Positions 11,502 to 34,445 of a DNA stretch of 64,000 nt are shown one piece after another. The position numbers and the translations under genes are program-made. Under the pieces are notes generated by a model that did not search any database, was not told the origin of the DNA, and saw only the letters and a program-made list of their open reading frames with translations. Source of the DNA: Solea solea (Eukaryota; Chordata; Actinopteri; Pleuronectiformes; Soleidae); NCBI RefSeq assembly GCF_958295425.1, contig NC_081142.1:3250896-3314895 (forward strand), read 5' to 3'. Each line of letters starts with the position of its first letter. Position 1 is the first letter of the stretch.

Positions 11502-14254
11502 CTAGTGGAAAGATTTAGGAGATTTACAAAGAGTATAATACAGAAGATGCTCTGCAGTCAAGATTGTATGCAAGTATAATACTTACATTTACCAGAATTT
11601 AAACATCTTAAATTCACACATGTGAGCACAGTTTTTAATATCAAACAGCAAATATTTCCAAATTTCATGCAAAACCTTTTCTTGGTAATGTAGACGGTGT
11701 CTACAGGACTATATTTAGCTTGGCTACTTAAAGACGTGTGATTAATCTCTCACGTAAATCCGTCCATCTGTGCACGACAGCATCAAGACCTTCATGAACT
11801 CTGAATACTCTCCCACTGAGTTTACATTTCTTTAAAATAACAACACATCCCTTTAGATGAACATTTCTCAATGGTTAAACCTAGTGCTGTTGTTGCTGCT
11901 TTTAATGTGGTCATTGCTGCTCTTGTAGTGTTATTACTGGTCTTTAATTGTTATTGTATATGTGAAGAAGGGTTGAATTAAACATATATCTTTGGTGATA
12001 TATCGTCATCCTTCCTAATGCAATACGATAATCGATGCAGTGGCGCTGCTCAAATGAATGAGGGTAACTTTGGCAGAAGGGAGTTTACAGCAGGATAACT
12101 GTGGAAAAGCATTATTTGTATGCAGGGGGTTTCAAATGAGCTATGTCTTCTTACTTGATTTATAACATCAGTAGACATTTCTTGATCAGCTAATGATCTT
12201 AATTAAAAGGTCTTCTTCTGTAGCACATTTTGTAAACTATGTTCCCATTTAGAGGATAATGGCTGATAAAGTACAGCACATGTGAGTGTGAGTGACAGCT
12301 GAATCAGCCAAATCACAAATGTGAGTTCAGAGTCCAGCATGTACACGTACTTTTAATTTCTCTCTTATCATAACCGGTCATATTTTTTAGTTTGTTTTAT
12401 GACATGCAATAACCTATGAAGTACATTTCTGAGATTACTGCCCCAAACACCAGAGGGTGAAAACATACAGCAGGCCAAACTGCTGTGTTTACCTTTGCCT
12501 GTGATGTGATAAGCCCCAAGTTTGTAGCAGCTCTCTCCATATCCATGTGTTTCACAGTTACGTTTGAGCACCTGAGCTGTAGCTTCATAGTTTCTCTTCA
12601 CTCCTTCCAAATAATCTGCAAGTCTCTGGCAACCTAGAAAAGAAAAAAGATTTAAAGAAAAGTTCCAATGTGGAACTGGGATGTGTATGTTTGTGTGTGT
12701 TTTGTGAGGACCAAAAAATGAATAGAAAGTGAGGACAATTTGGCTGGCCCTCACATTATGACACCCCTAAAAATGTCTTTTTCAGGGTTAAGACCTGGTT
12801 TTACAGTCAGGGTTAGAATTAGGTTTAGGTTAGTGTAGGGTACAGGTTAGGGTTAGACACAGTTGTGATGGTTAAGGTCAGGGTAAGGGACTAGGTAATG
12901 CATTATGTCAATGAATATCAGGGGCATTTTCTGCCAGCACACTATACTAAAAACGCGTGTACAGCATCTATGCGATGACATCAAACGTCTAACGTGCGCG
13001 TGTAAATTCCATTCACGCCTCAAATACGTGACATGAAGACCACGCGTGACTGTTAAGCGTACAGACACACACTGTGTAGTGTTTGTGGAAATCAAACAGC
13101 GAGGGGTCATTTGTGCCGTGCCACGCGCGAACGCAGCGGACGCCCGTGCGCACGCTCGTCTCAATGTACAAATAATTATCTACTTTATTTACAAATACTA
13201 ATGTTGCATTCTCTGTCATTAAAACATTAAACATATGTGCCTGGTTGTCACAGTCAATAACATCAGAAGAGAGCTTCCCCCGTGTGCATAAAGACGCAAA
13301 TGCCGCTGTTCACCACACAGGTGCTGAAAAGTGACAAAACACATGCAGATGACCAGTGGCAGTGTTTTGTAATATCCTCGAACTGGCTGCAATAAATGCC
13401 TCAGTTCTTTATAAAAAGAAAAAAAACATGCGTTGATGACACGAAGAAACTTCATCGTGCGCCTCGCAACTGAACTGCGTTCTGTCCACATGAGCACAAA
13501 AGCCCGACACGTCGTGGAGCGTGAGCCCCAACAGAAGCAGCAAGAGAGAAATGATTTGATATACATATGTTAATGCATTAATTGATTAAAGAGTTTTAAG
13601 TTTAAAGAAATAACTCTATTGAGTTAAATGAACAAGAAAAAGGGCTTTTATCTGTAATTTCAAGAGTGGATTCCATTTCTGTTGGTCAATAAACACAGTT
13701 TCTCACTTGTTAGAATTCACATATGTAAGTGGGCATGTGTTGTTGTTCAGCACCGTTTTCTGTGTGCGTTCCGGGACCTGTGTCCTCTCACGTAAACTTT
13801 ACAAATTGCACGCTGGTTGTAGGCTATACCTGGTCATATTGCGCTGTTGGTTATGTTTAACGTGATGATTACATGCTGCGCGAATAGAGTATAGGATGAT
13901 AAAAAATACACGTACTGCAGGTTAATAATCGGCATGACACTTATCACCCGTCACCCTTCATTATTTGGTGTACTCGCGATACGCGTGTCTGTACGCACGC
14001 GTGTTTTTCAGTCTTTATGCAGGCGTAGGCGACGAGGTTAAAGCGTTTTAGTATAGTGTGCTGGCATAAAATGCCCCTCATAAATGAATGCCCTCACTAT
14101 GAATGCTATACAAACGTCTGTGTGTGTGTGTGTGTGTGTGTGTGTTACCTTCAGGATCCTTCTCACTGTGGCACTGGAAGCTGTACTCTATTCCCAGATT
14201 GTCCAGAAACTGCTTGACTTCCTTCTCGTCTTTAAAGTCTATAAGTCCAGCCAT
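11068..14254 (-). CDS. coa7: Cytochrome c oxidase assembly factor 7 (Sel1 repeat-containing), whole gene
   Basis: Three coding exons (14,149-14,254; 12,493-12,633; 11,068-11,501) join in frame (phases 1 and 1) to give 226 aa; human COA7 is 231 aa. The N-terminus [17 protein letters not shown], the middle [17 protein letters not shown] and [14 protein letters not shown], and the C-terminal [11 protein letters not shown] and [11 protein letters not shown] all match COA7. COA7 is a mitochondrial intermembrane-space protein built from Sel1-like (TPR-related) helical repeats, with conserved cysteines forming disulphides; it supports complex IV assembly. Here cysteine-bearing repeats (CYKLG, CHNVG, CFNLS, CGCAN type) recur about every 36-40 residues. 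It has no classical presequence, as expected for the family. It is divergently arranged with zyg11. Intron 1 contains a nested transposon. The call is firm because the full length matches. Confidence 0.96.
12170..12260. repeat. Dispersed repeat fragment in coa7 intron 2
   Basis: The order GATCAGCTAATGATC, GGTCTTCTTCTGTAGCACA, TTTTGTAAACTATGTTCCCA recurs at 27,000-27,095 (AGGTCTTCTTCAATAGCACA, TTTTGTAAATTATGTTCCCA) and, reverse-complemented, near 49,250-49,290. It is therefore a dispersed family with at least three copies here. Confidence 0.6.
12493..12633 (-). CDS. coa7: coa7 exon 2 (residues 36-83)
   Basis: Encodes [18 protein letters not shown] through GAYHITGK, covering the first Sel1-like repeats. 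The acceptor is TTTTCTAG/GT and the donor AAAG/GTAAAC; both flanking codons are glycine codons split after the first base. Confidence 0.95.
12917..14082. mobile_element. 1.17 kb non-autonomous DNA transposon with terminal inverted repeats (hAT-like), in coa7 intron 1
   Basis: The left end reads CAGGGGCATTTTCTGCCAG then CACACTATACTAAAA. The right end, reverse-complemented, reads GAGGGGCATTTTATGCCAG then CACACTATACTAAAA, giving terminal inverted repeats of about 36 bp with few mismatches. Flanks share AATGAAT (12,910-12,916 and 14,083-14,089; 7 of 8 bases if extended), a plausible target duplication. The CAGGGG-type end and 7-8 bp duplication fit hAT. The interior is CpG-rich (ACGCGTGT motifs) with only short unrelated frames, so it is non-autonomous. 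Confidence 0.75.
14119..14144. repeat. (TG)13 microsatellite next to coa7 exon 1 donor
   Basis: Pure dinucleotide tract ending three bases before the intron's GT at 14,147-14,148. In coa7 RNA it reads (CA)13, the type of intronic element bound by hnRNP L-class splicing regulators. Confidence 0.9.
14149..14254 (-). CDS. coa7: coa7 exon 1 (residues 1-35)
   Basis: ATG at 14,254 begins [10 protein letters not shown], the conserved COA7 N-terminus. The exon ends in phase 1 at donor GAAG/GTAACA. A pure (CA)13 tract, as read in the RNA, begins a few bases past this rather weak donor. Confidence 0.95.
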
Positions 14255-14968
14255 GTTGTCGGTCAGATAATCACATGTGTAGCACTTGGCTAAAAGCTTT
14301 CACCACATCCACTGAGACCTGTGACCTTGGTGGACGAATGAATCAGCGACGTCGCTACAGCGTTTCCTTCGAATACAAATATCAGCAAGGGTAGTCACGG
14401 TCTATCGTAAAGTTGCTATAAAAGCTCCGAGCTCACCAAAGTGTCTCATTTAAAACGTTTCCAGTCAAAAAAGAAAAGCATGTTCATGTTCCTGTTCCTG
14501 TTGCTGCTGACAGGTTTCCGTCGTCCCGCCCTCTTTGGGGTTTACTTCCGATGTTGCGACCTTTATTTACGGTCTGTCAAGGCAAAAATAACCCCAGCGA
14601 CTTCCCACTGTGAAAAACTCTACTCCTTCGGCTTTTTTTGTTAAACCTATACTCGCTGCAGTGATACTTTAGTTGATACCTTTAGAACATGAATTCCGCT
14701 ACAACAGACTTTCGTCGATATGTTTGCACCCAGAGCGTTTTTCCGCAACGGAGGCGACAACAAGTGAGTTAGCTAGCTGCTGTCGCCGCTAACGCCGCCG
14801 CCGCCGCTGCTGCTGCTCGGTGACAGATAAACATTAGACACCGTAGACCACTAAAGCAGATAAAACACGCAACCGCACTACGGACAGCGAGTGGTGGAAA
14901 AAGACACCAGTCTCTGGTACATAAGCTAAAATAAGTGAGTTTTTTTTTTCTGTTACAAAGCTACGACC
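14255..14968. promoter_or_regulatory. Shared divergent promoter region of coa7 and zyg11
   Basis: The start codons of coa7 (minus) and zyg11 (plus) are separated by 714 bp. The segment is moderately CpG-rich, holds an ETS/GABP-type site (ACTTCCG at 14,544-14,550), CCGCCGCCGCCGCTGCTGCT-type triplet runs near 14,790-14,815 and a T tract at 14,940-14,949. No TATA box was seen. Upstream ATGs at 14,691 and 14,730 are out of frame with zyg11 and probably in 5' UTR or an untranslated exon. Bidirectional use is inferred from geometry. Confidence 0.55.
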
Positions 14969-21859
<6,891 letters not shown>

Positions 21860-23297
21860 CCTCGCCAGGGTAAAGAGACACACACACACAACACACACTG
21901 CTGGTCATTTGCTCTCAGTCTTAATGCTGGCCAGAGATTTTTCATAATTTCATATTTTCCTTTCAGAAAGTGAGTCTCCCTGACCAAGAGAAAGACTTAA
22001 GTGTGGACACGCCACTACTAAGGGGGATTTTGTATGTGTGCGTGCGTGTCTGTGGTATGTGTATCTAATGCACAAACACACTTTATCAAGAATCCCGGAC
22101 AGAAACGGAGCAATTCTTTGCACACACACACACACACTAACCTTATTTATTTTTTTGTGTTCGTTTCATAACGAAGATATTTCTCTTGTGCGCTCGTTAT
22201 CATGATGTTCGTACCAAAAACATGTCAGTGCACACATACAAATCTCAGCCGGGGATTGACAACCTCAGAGGTTCATCCAAGTGTCAGCGCTCTGTGTTAC
22301 GGAGGGCTTCGGCCAATAAGCTCATTTAATATACGCATGACACTGCTGTGAACTGAAGCATGCTGGAGTTTGTCTCAATGCTTGTACTGTTCTTTTATTC
22401 TTCTTTTTTTTTTAAACGCCTGCTTGTTTGTTTGTGCTAAAACCTGCGCCTTTGGGTCTGCAATACTACAGTTACTATCCTCTTCATTTAGTCTGTCATG
22501 AGCTAAGACCTTTGAGTTGATGTGACAGGACACACTTGTTGAGGGTGTGTCCAAATATCCCAGACAGATGAAAAAAAAAAAACTAAATCACAGAGAAGTT
22601 TAAGATGCTCTTTCTTTCTTTTTCGAAAACATCTGTTGCAGTTGAATCAGCAGCCAAGTCAACGGTGCCGTAACTCAAACAAGCCAAACTAGGATCCATG
22701 TGATTAATTGTAATTTTAAAGAGCTACATGTCAGTGATTTCTGGTTTAAATGCAAATGTTCATTCTGGACTAAAATGGCAATAACAGTGTGGTCAGTAAA
22801 GTCATGATGGATGTATAAGTGTGTGTATAGTCAGTTAGATGTACCGTTGTCTTTAAGACAGAGGCACTTTTCTGAGCAAGCGTGCGTGTGTGTGTATGTG
22901 TACAGGTATCAGGAGTGTATGTATTTGTACATATTATTAAAAAAAAATGAGACAGAAATAGTCGTTGTGCAGGAGTGGATGCATGAAAGTTATACTATTG
23001 TATGTTGCATTATTTGTCTTTTTCAGTTTATCTGGGTGAAATACTTAGAGCAAAGGATGGGAGGATGAAGAAAAGATGCTTGTACCCAGGAGTGAGTCGG
23101 GGGTATTATAGGAAAAATTAAAGAGTATTACTCTTTTTAATGTTTTATCAGTATCCTCCAGGATGCCATTTAACCTGGTGTATTTCTGTTCTCCAGAGGA
23201 GCCACGATGTGCCCACACTCATTAAGGCTCCCGTTTCCATTCTCTATGCACACAAATCTAAGCTAAGCTTTACAAACTGTCATCAATGGCACAATAA

Positions 23298-24261
23298 AGC
23301 AACACTATGCAACTTTGTTATGCCTAAAAACAGCTTCAAAATCATATTTAATGGGTTGCTCAATTGTAATTGGGAGAATTGTGTCCTTTTTATTTTAGTT
23401 GAACCTCCATGTTTGGACCTGGAATTAACATCCAGCCTAAGCTATGATTAAACTACATCCTCACATACACTCTGTGTACATCTGACTCCGCCTCCATGGG
23501 TGGCACTGTATCTCTCTATAGGCTAGTGTGTATTGAGTCAGTTTCCTGTTGACCTTTAAATCACAGAAAAACAAATGGGTAACAGTAATTTGGTGATACA
23601 AATTAGATCGAGCACGGCTGTTGTTATTGCTGTGTTGTCCAAAGAAAGACACCGTTGCAGTTTATACGTCATCAATTTCTACAACCGGGGCAAAGACCAG
23701 GGAGGACATTTTGCCAAGTCTGGCTCCAGTACCACTAACCATGTACATGCAGGAGTAATCGGACTATGAATCGCATTATCTAGGTATGTTAGTCCGACTA
23801 TGACCAGCTCGATTTTAGTCGGACTAACGTGTTTATGTGACCGTAAAGAAACCACACAAATGTCTCAGTCTGGCTAAGCATGCATGTAAACGCATTGATT
23901 GTCATATCATTTTTTTATCTTTTTAACAAGTGACTATACAGATGTGTTCATTCTCGATGTGCCTGTCTGTGACAGCTAGAGAGAAGAGTAGCTGACTAAA
24001 GGGTGCGTACAAAGACCTGTACTTCACATTGTTCACATGTGATGGGATCCCTCAGGAGGGATGTTAACACCAGACTTTGATGGGGCCAATGTAAGATTGG
24101 TGAGCAGGTAGAACCAGTGTGTGTGACTTTAAATGTTGGTGATTTAAACTGCCAGAATCAGGCACAGCACGTTAAAGAGTAATGCTGAACTGAGGTCAGT
24201 TAAAAAGGCATCAAACATTTAATAGTCACAACATGTCCAGAAAAAGTTGCATAGTGTTGCT
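23298..24261. mobile_element. 964 bp TIR-flanked non-autonomous element (TTAA-type) in zyg11 3' region
   Basis: Left end AGCAACACTATGCAACTTT; right end, reverse-complemented, AGCAACACTATGCAACTTT with TTAA outside the right end and ATAA outside the left. The ends match over about 19 bp. The TTAA flank suggests piggyBac-type mobilisation with one mutated flank. No transposase frame inside. A second repeat (23,752-23,850) is internal. Confidence 0.6.
23752..23850. repeat. Dispersed repeat copy (GGACTATGAATC family), copy 1
   Basis: GGAGTAATCGGACTATGAAT, CGATTTTAGTCGGACTAACG and TGTTTATGTGACCGTAAAG match in order the segment at 28,470-28,568 (GGAGTAATCGGACTATGAAT, CTATTTTAGTCTAGACTAAC, TGTTTACATGACGTTAAG). 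About 80 percent similarity by eye. Confidence 0.7.
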
Positions 24262-24739
24262 TTAAAAAAAAAGAAAATCATAATTTTGAGGGGGGAAAAG
24301 TGAATTGTGGCTTCTGCAGTGACAGGAACCAAAACGTCTATGAAAAATGTTTGTGTCAATGGAAATAAACTAAATATAATGGACTAAGTGTTAACTTGAA
24401 AATAGCCATTAGCTGAACACACATCACCTCATCTCCACAGTGAATTATTGCCTTGTTTTCTGTAAATGATTTGTTGTATGAGCTTGCAAAATATTGTGCA
24501 GGTCCCAGGCTGCACTTTCAACATAAACAAAGCATTTAAAGCTTTAAAAGTTTTGCCGTTTCTTCTGAAAATGTTGGATTATTTGTTGGCCAAGAATTTC
24601 TCCCTTGGGTTTTTTTTTTTTTTTTTTTTCTTAAACACGGACACAATTCGAGATGAGAAATGTAAAAAGGTAACAATACTATTTATCTGCTATGATGGTG
24701 TCATGTTGCTGCTGAGAGTCATGTTTTCAAAATTGGAAA

Positions 24740-24745
24740 AATAAA
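24740..24745 (+). terminator. zyg11: Candidate zyg11 poly(A) signal
   Basis: AATAAA, followed within about 30 bases by a TG-rich stretch (GACACTTGTGTTGCC at 24,772-24,786), which is the usual downstream element position. About 200 bp before the echdc2 stop on the other strand. Confidence 0.55.
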
Positions 24746-24789
24746 GAATGTACATTCCCATAAACTGGAGATGACACTTGTGTTGCCTT

Positions 24790-24795
24790 TTTATT
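24790..24795 (-). terminator. echdc2: Candidate echdc2 poly(A) signal
   Basis: TTTATT on the plus strand reads AATAAA on the minus strand and is the first such signal after the echdc2 stop (24,948), predicting a 3' UTR of about 170-180 nt. Confidence 0.55.
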
Positions 24796-24947
24796 CAGTC
24801 ACTTCTAATGTTCCTATAATGTACAAACACCTACTATCAAAGTCATTATTGTCATATAATAAATGAAATCAGGAGTCAATTTAAGTGTTGTGTTGAGTGA
24901 CATGATGACACAGACTGTTAATGTTCTACCAGGTACATGAGAGCAGT

Positions 24948-31272
<6,325 letters not shown>

Positions 31273-31420
31273 GACGCGCCTGCTTCCTTGCTTTTTAAGC
31301 GGGAGAAAGAAGACGAAGGAGAAGCCGCAGAGTTGTAGTACAGGAAGTTTGATGCAGGTAAACAGGATTAGGAAGCGAGTTTAGCTGCTCCTCGTGTGAC
31401 CTTCAAATGACAGCAAATAA
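31273..31420 (-). promoter_or_regulatory. echdc2: echdc2 promoter region
   Basis: Sequence just upstream of the echdc2 ATG. CpG content is raised across exon 1 and into the first tens of bases here, then falls. No TATA box was seen. Assigned by position and composition only. Confidence 0.4.
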
Positions 31421-31529
31421 AAGGGTACAAATGACAGCGTTAACAGCCTGAAGCACAATCATTTACCACTTTATTAAGTACAGAGACAACATCCACGATA
31501 TCAAGGTTTTCTTGATATTATCGTTACAG

Positions 31530-31691
31530 CAGAGTCTCAAACTCAAAATGCCACTGGTCAGTCTGGTCAGCAGGGGGCAGCCTAGTGAAAAATAAGTCAA
31601 ACTTTTTGGGTAAAACCAACTGTTCAGTAGAGGTGGGTGATCTATCAGAACTATATCAGAACATCATTATATCGCAGTAATTATATTGAAG

Positions 31692-31732
<41 letters not shown>

Positions 31733-31921
31733 CATATATATATATATATATATACATATATATGGAATGATATAAAGTTGACAAACCTATTTATCATACC
31801 AACATTTAAAAATAAAAAAAACATACAGAAAAAACTTAACTTATTGCTATTAAGTGGTGGGCCATTTTAAATTGATTGGAGGGCCTCATGTGGAACACGG
31901 ACCACAAGTTTAAGACCCATG
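31530..31921. mobile_element. Diverged hAT-type MITE
   Basis: Starts CAGAGTCTCAAACTCAAAAT and ends ACAAGTTTAAGACCCATG, inverted ends of the same family as 46,303-46,766, including the internal GTCAGTCTGGTCAGCAGGGG and GGCCTCATGTGG motifs. An expanded (TA)n occupies 31,697-31,763. The flanking 8 bases no longer match clearly. Confidence 0.65.
31697..31763. repeat. (TA)n microsatellite inside a hAT MITE
   Basis: About 65 bp of nearly perfect TA, interrupted by two CA steps. Confidence 0.9.
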
Positions 31922-32429
31922 GTTTCCATCTTAAAATGTTGTGGGGGTTAAATTATGGAAAATCATTATGGTTAAATCATGTCTATCAGGTGAATGAGTA
32001 AAAACATACTGTAAATCAGTTTAAAAGACTATACAAAATGCAAATTTTAAATAAATATAAGGATGAAGAACAGCATTTTAATCCAGGACGGTGATGGAAA
32101 TGGTTGCCAAAAGTATTCTTGACAACTTTAAGAACTTTGTTTAAAATACTGTAAATATTTGGTGATGGGATAAAGTAGTCTATAAATTGAGTTAGGTAGG
32201 TACATATATAAGTTTATACTTCTGCCTACTTCTTTTCAAACGAGATGTAAATGTGTTGTCATTGTAAATATTGCAGATGTGTTTGAAATAAAATGATCTA
32301 TTTGTATCTATCATATCTAAATAAAGTGTTACTTTCCTTTTTTAATCGCAAAGAAAGTGGTAGAACAATAGTGGAGGATCGTGGTCTTACAGTAGACACG
32401 GCACTGTGGCATATTTAGACTACAAGAGC

Positions 32430-32617
32430 ACTAAAAAGCATGTTGTTCCTCTTTGTTTGACTAGCTTGCTTCCACAGCAAAATATAAAATGCACATTCTG
32501 GCTGATTTGTCTTTTGGTGGAAAGATGGTTGTCTCCATAAAGCAAGGCCCTCGTCTACAGCACATATAAAAAGCTGTTTTTGCTCGTAAACCCTCCTAAA
32601 TGTTACACACTGGACCT
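32430..32617. repeat. TTAA-type MITE copy (CAGTGTGTAACATTTAGGAGG end)
   Basis: The right end TCCTAAATGTTACACACTGG ACCT is followed by TTAA. The interior block ATAAAGCAAGGCCCTCGTCT is shared with the copy ending at 37,709. The left boundary was not resolved. Confidence 0.55.
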
Positions 32618-33103
32618 TTAAATCATCTTTCTTCTCTATTCTATAATACTTGACCTTCAGAAGGTCGTCTTGACCACGTGTACATGCCTAAATGGGTGTG
32701 ATTGGGTGAATAAATGTTTGTGTAGCTGAACAGGTGTAACAGGTGTACCTAATATAGTGGCTGGTGAGTGTATAACGAGTCATTAAATCTGAAAATCATG
32801 TAATTAAATCTGTATATGATGGAAATGTTATCACTACCCAATACTAGGCACTGTTTCACTCAGCAGGAGTCATAGTGGAAATGTTGTGAAACTTCTGCTT
32901 TTTCAGTTTACCCTTCCTCCACGCACACACACACACACACACACACACATACAGATGTGCTTATCTATTCTTCTAAGGACACTGCATTGAATTCCATTCA
33001 TTTGGACAGCCTAAACAGCCTAACCACAAATCACAAATTTTAGCCCTAAACTTAACCAATTCCTCTGAAATCAGATTCTGCCTCATTCAATCTTCAGTTT
33101 CCA

Positions 33104-33607
33104 GGTTGGCAACTGAAATACTGCATGTATTTACCTTTTACTGGTATTTCAATGAGTAAAATGGACTGAGAGAGCTGTAATGAATCCATGTGGTTTAGAC
33201 AAAAAACTATCCACTCAGTCAGATGGTAGTAATCCAAGTCACTTTTTGTTATTGTTTGCACTTGTCCTTTACAGGTCTTTCATGGGTAAAAATGGCTCAG
33301 GGGGCATAATGTTAAAAATATATCCCCCTGATGTTACCACGTGATTTTGGCACAAAACTATCCCCTCTGCTACAAGGCTGGAGCCCAGGTCACTTTTTGG
33401 CAACTGGAACGCTGCATGGTAATGTTTGCACAAGCCCTTTATGGGCATTTCAATAGGTAAAATGGACTGAGGGGGCTATAATGTTAAAAAAAAATATTCC
33501 TCCCAATTTAACCACATGATTGTGACACAAAATTATCCCTAAGGTAGGAACACAGATCAGTTTTTGGCAACTATAATACTGCATGTTATTGTTTGCACCA
33601 GCCTTAT
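33104..33607. repeat. Degenerate tandem repeat, unit about 140-166 bp
   Basis: Successive units begin near 33,104, 33,243, 33,394 and 33,560 (last one partial). Each contains, in order, TTTTTGGCAACT-like, GTTTGCAC, TTTCAATAGGTAAAATGG-like, GGGGGC(A/T)ATAATGTTAAA, ACACAAAACTATCCC and a CCCAGGTCAC-like end. Units differ by substitutions and indels. Confidence 0.8.
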
Positions 33608-33650
33608 AGTTGGGTTGGAAGAATAGACTGATTGCACTGAAAAACTGGCA

Positions 33651-33727
33651 ATTATTATTATTATTATTATTATTAGTAGTAGTAGTAGTAGTAGTAGTAG
33701 TATTATTATTATTATTATTATTATTAT
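33651..33727. repeat. (ATT)n(AGT)n(ATT)n compound trinucleotide tract
   Basis: Three adjoining triplet blocks, the middle one AGT, flanked on both sides by ATT. Confidence 0.9.
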
Positions 33728-34149
33728 CATTGGTATTAATAACAATAATAATAATAGCTCTATTATTAGACTTAAGCAGGTCTACAATTTATTTGTTGAG
33801 CCTTTTTTTTCTTTGTGTCCCCACTGGCAGCCACAGTTCCATTAAGGGTGAGCATCTATGTTTCAGGATGGTTCCCTATGGAGGCACAATGTGCAACAAG
33901 CTTATGGCACTTTTCTACCATACAGTTCCGGCTCTACACAGTTTAGTATGGTTTTCCATTACTATAGTACCTCCACAGCGTGGGCGGAGTCATCACAGCA
34001 CGGCTGCATGAAACTGCCATGACTTTGTTCTATACGTGACACATATTATCAGCTCAACATGCTTGGAACTTAGTCAGAGCAGGTTTTTAGGAGTAGAGCT
34101 GTGCCAGAAAAGCGCCATTAGTGTAACTAATAAAATTGTGAATTAGTTT

Positions 34150-34445
34150 CTGCCTCTCTAGGACCAGGTTTTGGTTTCCATGAGGTCTTCTGGTCCTGAC
34201 ATGGTCAGTGTTTATAACAGAAATGGTCGTGAGATAGAAAGAAATGTGAGAACACTCATACACATAATGTATTTTGTAACATCTCAGCTAAATGCCTGAC
34301 CCTAACCCTCCTTATATTAAACCTAACCTAAATCTAATTCTACACCGCCATTAAAACCAGTCTGTGAGGACTGTCTCAAATGTCCTCACAACAACACATC
34401 TAAGCCCAAATGTACACACACACACACACACACACACACGCGTAC
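34150..34445. repeat. GTGAGGACC/TTAGGG family member, reverse orientation, with (AC)n
   Basis: GGACCAGGTTTTGGTTTCCA, CTGACCCTAACCCTCC and ATTAAAACCAGTCTGTGAGG, ending in (AC)n at about 34,415-34,440. Same family as 12,660-14,145 and 43,975-44,160. Confidence 0.6.

Larger units (their letters stand above)
12660..14145. repeat. Microsatellite-bearing dispersed repeat (GTGAGGACC/TTAGGG family), split by a later insertion
   Basis: The left part (about 12,660-12,916) shows GTGAGGACCAAAAAATGAA, several GGTTAGGG-like blocks and TGCATTATGTCAATGAAT. The right part (14,083-14,145) shows AATGAATGCCCTCACTATG and (TG)13. The uninterrupted family member at about 43,975-44,160 has ATGCATTATGTCTATGAGTG followed by TCTTCATTAC, i.e. 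the same order without the 1.17 kb in between. Other relatives lie near 29.2-29.5, 32.9-33.1, 34.15-34.45, 37.0, 40.5-40.86 and 55.5-55.7 kb. Confidence 0.7.
21860..24770 (+). other. zyg11: Probable zyg11 3' UTR
   Basis: No further coding sequence of zyg11 type follows the stop. The first canonical AATAAA that is not part of a transposon end is at 24,740-24,745. Human ZYG11B also has a multi-kilobase 3' UTR, as I recall. The stretch includes (CA)n near 21,872, poly(A)/poly(T) tracts (22,569-22,580; 24,609-24,630) and a TIR-flanked element (23,298-24,261). An earlier AATAAA at 23,293-23,298 overlaps that element's left end and could give a shorter isoform. Confidence 0.5.

Noticed and set aside
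14730..14763. ATG-initiated MFAPRAFFRNGGDN as the zyg11 start
   Set aside because: Its donor (AACAA/GTGAGT) would enter exon 2 out of frame. The ATG at 14,969 joins in frame and matches the human M-EEASP arrangement.
33104..33607. Regularly spaced repeats considered as a CRISPR-like array
   Set aside because: Eukaryotic context, unit of about 150 bp with no short conserved repeat or unique spacers; a degenerate tandem repeat.
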